Positions 62,232 to 64,000 of a stretch of 64,000 nt of DNA are shown in pieces (within the stretch, counting starts at the first letter, position 1; every line of letters starts with the position of its first letter). The stretch spans positions 58,008 to 122,007 of the forward strand of contig CACOGI010000002.1 of NCBI GenBank assembly GCA_902626725.1. Reading direction: 5' to 3'. This stretch comes from an uncultured Pelagibacteraceae bacterium (lineage in GTDB: Bacteria > Pseudomonadota > Alphaproteobacteria > Pelagibacterales > Pelagibacteraceae). The notes under the pieces are model-generated. The model did no database searches. It was given only the letters and a program-made list of their open reading frames with translations, and was not told the DNA's origin. The position numbers were made by a program, and so were the translations under genes.

Positions 62232-63531
62232 ATTTATTAAAAATTTGTTACCAAAAAGACTATTTTATAGAGCACTATTGATAGTGGCTGTTCCAGTCAT
62301 TTTATTACAACTGCTCGTCACAATAGTTTTTTTTGACAGCCTTTGGATTAAAACAAATAAAGGAATGACTAGAGCTTTGGTAAGTGAAATTGATACTTTT
62401 ATTGTCGCTTTTGAAAATGAAGAAAATGACAAAGATTATTTTATTGATTTATTTTCTATTCATTTAGATTTAAATATTAAATATTTTGAAGAAAAAGAAT
62501 TTGATTTTAAATTAAATGAAAGATGGTTTAGTCCAATTGATAGATCTTTAAGACGAGAGCTTAAATCAAGCATGGGTAATAATCAATTTTGGTTTAGCAC
62601 AACTGACTATTTAGAATTGGTAAATATTAGGATTAAATTTAGAAATGGATACTTTGAATTTTTAGTTCCTAGAGATAGATTGACGAGTTCATCAGCAAGG
62701 TTATTTGGTTTGTGGATATCTGTACCAGCGGTCTTTCTAATTTGTGTAGCAATGATTTTTTTAAAAAATCAAACACGTCCAATAACTAACTTAGCTAAAG
62801 CAGCTGAAAAATTTGGAAGAGGCGAAGCGGTTGATGATTACAGGCCATCTGGCTCTCTTGAAATAAGACAAGCAGGTTATGAATTTGATAAAATGAGAAA
62901 AAGAATCTTAAGACATTTAAATCAAAGATCTGAAATGTTATCTGGTATAAGTCATGATTTAAGAACACCATTAACAAGAATGAAGTTGCAACTTTCCTTT
63001 ATAAAGGAAAAAGAAATTTCCTCAAAAATGAGTGAGGATATAGATGAAATGGAAAAAATGTTAAACGAATATTTGCAATTTACAAGCTCATCCCAATCAG
63101 AAAAAAATGAAACATTTAATCTTTCAAAATTATTAGATGAAACGATAAACAAATATGAAAATAATAATATATCAAAAAATTTATCTCAAAATATATTGAT
63201 TAATGGAAGAAAAAATTTATTAAAAAGAAGTTTTAATAATATAATTGATAATGGTCTTAAATACGCAAAGAAGGTTAACGTAGAATTAAACCAAAATGGA
63301 AAAAATATATTCCTTTTTATTGAAGATAATGGTCCAGGAATCCCAGCAAATGAATATGAAAATGTATTTAAGCCATTTTATAAAATAGACAAAGGCAGAG
63401 GAGAAGCTAAATCAAGTGTTGGATTGGGTTTATCAATAGCTTCAGATATTATTAGATCTCATGGAGGTCATATAAAGCTCGAAAAATCATCAATGAATGG
63501 TTTGGGTGTTAAGATTTTTTTACCCGCTTAA
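62212..63531 (+). CDS. Sensor histidine kinase, EnvZ-like
   Basis: 439-residue inner-membrane kinase. Two membrane helices (about 20-43 and 168-186) flank a small periplasmic sensor. A HAMP domain follows, then the H box SGISHDLRTPLTRMK with the phospho-acceptor His248, N box NNIIDNGLKYAK, and G boxes IEDNGPGIP and SVGLGLSIA. The start is the ATG at 62212; a GTG two codons earlier is open. It overlaps the regulator gene by 20 bases and the convergent ubiK by 23. Confidence 0.92.
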   Translation: MFYGLNKFIKNLLPKRLFYRALLIVAVPVILLQLLVTIVFFDSLWIKTNKGMTRALVSEIDTFIVAFENEENDKDYFIDLFSIHLDLNIKYFEEKEFDFKLNERWFSPIDRSLRRELKSSMGNNQFWFSTTDYLELVNIRIKFRNGYFEFLVPRDRLTSSSARLFGLWISVPAVFLICVAMIFLKNQTRPITNLAKAAEKFGRGEAVDDYRPSGSLEIRQAGYEFDKMRKRILRHLNQRSEMLSGISHDLRTPLTRMKLQLSFIKEKEISSKMSEDIDEMEKMLNEYLQFTSSSQSEKNETFNLSKLLDETINKYENNNISKNLSQNILINGRKNLLKRSFNNIIDNGLKYAKKVNVELNQNGKNIFLFIEDNGPGIPANEYENVFKPFYKIDKGRGEAKSSVGLGLSIASDIIRSHGGHIKLEKSSMNGLGVKIFLPA

Positions 63532-63760
63532 TTTTTTTTTTATTTTTTTGCTCAATTTTAGAAAGTTTTTTTTCAATATTTTCAACTCTTTTAAGTAAAA
63601 TTTCAAACTCGTCTTTACTTGTAAGTTTCATCTTAAAAACAACTTCATCCCTTTTTGATTTCAATATACTTAATATCTCTGAGCCAAGGTCTTTTGATGT
63701 AATAAGGCCTTGTTCAAAAATTTTTGATAATTTTTCCAGAACAAATTTAGAATTTTTCAT
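63509..63760 (-). CDS. ubiK: Ubiquinone biosynthesis accessory factor UbiK (BMFP/YqiC)
   Basis: 83-residue membrane-fusogenic BMFP protein. An amphipathic N-terminal part and a C-terminal coiled coil (LTSKDEFEILLKRVENIEKK) are the whole family architecture. UbiK helps late steps of ubiquinone synthesis in association with UbiJ. It lies divergent from lgt across 44 bases. Confidence 0.8.
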   Translation of the reverse strand: MKNSKFVLEKLSKIFEQGLITSKDLGSEILSILKSKRDEVVFKMKLTSKDEFEILLKRVENIEKKLSKIEQKNKKKIKRVKKS

Positions 63761-63804
63761 ATTTTTATTTCAATATTTGATATAACCTATAATCATTTAT
63801 CAAA

Positions 63805-64000
63805 ATGTTCATTAATAATTTTGACCCAGTCGCATTTCAATTTTTTTCATTAGAAGTAAGATGGTATTCTTTATCCTATATAATTGGAATACTAGTTGGC
63901 TGGATTTTAAGTAAAAAATTTTTTATTTCCAATTCAGAAATTAAACAAAAATTTGATGATTATATTACTTACTTAATTTTGGGTATAATTATAGGTGGAA
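63805..64000 (+). CDS. lgt: Prolipoprotein diacylglyceryl transferase Lgt, 3' end outside window
   Basis: N-terminal 65 residues of Lgt, which attaches diacylglycerol to the lipobox cysteine of prolipoproteins in the inner membrane. The start MFINNFDPVAFQFFSLEVRW followed by YSLSYIIGILVGW matches the first periplasmic strand and helix of the family. The frame is open to the window end. Confidence 0.9.
   Translation, partial: MFINNFDPVAFQFFSLEVRWYSLSYIIGILVGWILSKKFFISNSEIKQKFDDYITYLILGIIIGG

Overview
The window is a dense, strongly A+T-rich bacterial chromosome segment with very short intergenic gaps and many overlapping genes. The combination of a proteorhodopsin gene, a streamlined layout, Lys/Asn/Ile-rich proteins and alphaproteobacterial protein types points to the marine SAR11 clade (Candidatus Pelagibacter or a close relative). 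This is an inference from protein resemblance and layout, not from a database search. I see no mobile element, prophage, CRISPR array or rRNA.

Layout. 1-3.6 kb: the end of a phytanoyl-CoA-dioxygenase-like gene, then on the minus strand proteorhodopsin, a [2Fe-2S] ferredoxin, a thioredoxin-reductase-like ferredoxin reductase and a glutathione-S-transferase-like protein. 3.8-16.2 kb: propionyl-CoA synthetase, an SMR transporter, a glycosyltransferase, a dihydroorotase-like enzyme, YgfZ, a MazG-like NTP pyrophosphatase, fumarase C, an AsmA-like protein, UvrD and an M24 aminopeptidase. 16.2-37.0 kb: one uninterrupted minus-strand division and cell-wall (dcw) cluster, in transcription order mraZ, ftsZ, rsmH, ftsL, ftsI, murE-murF fusion, mraY, murD, ftsW, murG, murC, murB, ddl, ftsQ, a shortened ftsA-like gene, lpxC, bamD, ligA. 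Its head carries a clear promoter overlapped by three 10-bp-spaced TGGG boxes, the pattern expected for MraZ autoregulation. 37.1-40.0 kb: RNase P RNA, an AmpD-type amidase, mlaA-mlaC, and two tRNA genes (a CAT tRNA that looks like Ile2, and a Val-GAC tRNA with unusual D and T loops). 40.0-46.1 kb (minus): an O-antigen-ligase-like protein, a methyltransferase-like protein, rpoD, dnaG, yqeY. 46.2-50.6 kb: carA-carB. 50.6-61.1 kb: a 2OG-Fe oxygenase-like protein, an ELM1-family protein, trxB, an aspartate aminotransferase, uvrB, a pteridine-reductase-like SDR, folB, uvrC, pgsA, ilvE. 61.1-64.0 kb: a MarR regulator with a response regulator and sensor kinase (PetP/PetR-like layout), ubiK, and the start of lgt.

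The genes are mostly housekeeping: peptidoglycan precursor synthesis and division, outer-membrane assembly and lipid transport, nucleotide-excision repair, replication and transcription initiation, pyrimidine and carbamoyl-phosphate synthesis. Points that stand out are the ftsA-like protein that seems to lack its second ATPase half but keeps a membrane-targeting tail, ftsZ moved to directly behind mraZ, the murE-murF fusion, a DnaG that has lost most of its zinc ligands, the tRNA-Val with non-canonical loops, and the structured leader and private terminator of a blue-tuned proteorhodopsin. Many convergent gene pairs abut or overlap at their stop codons with no visible terminator.
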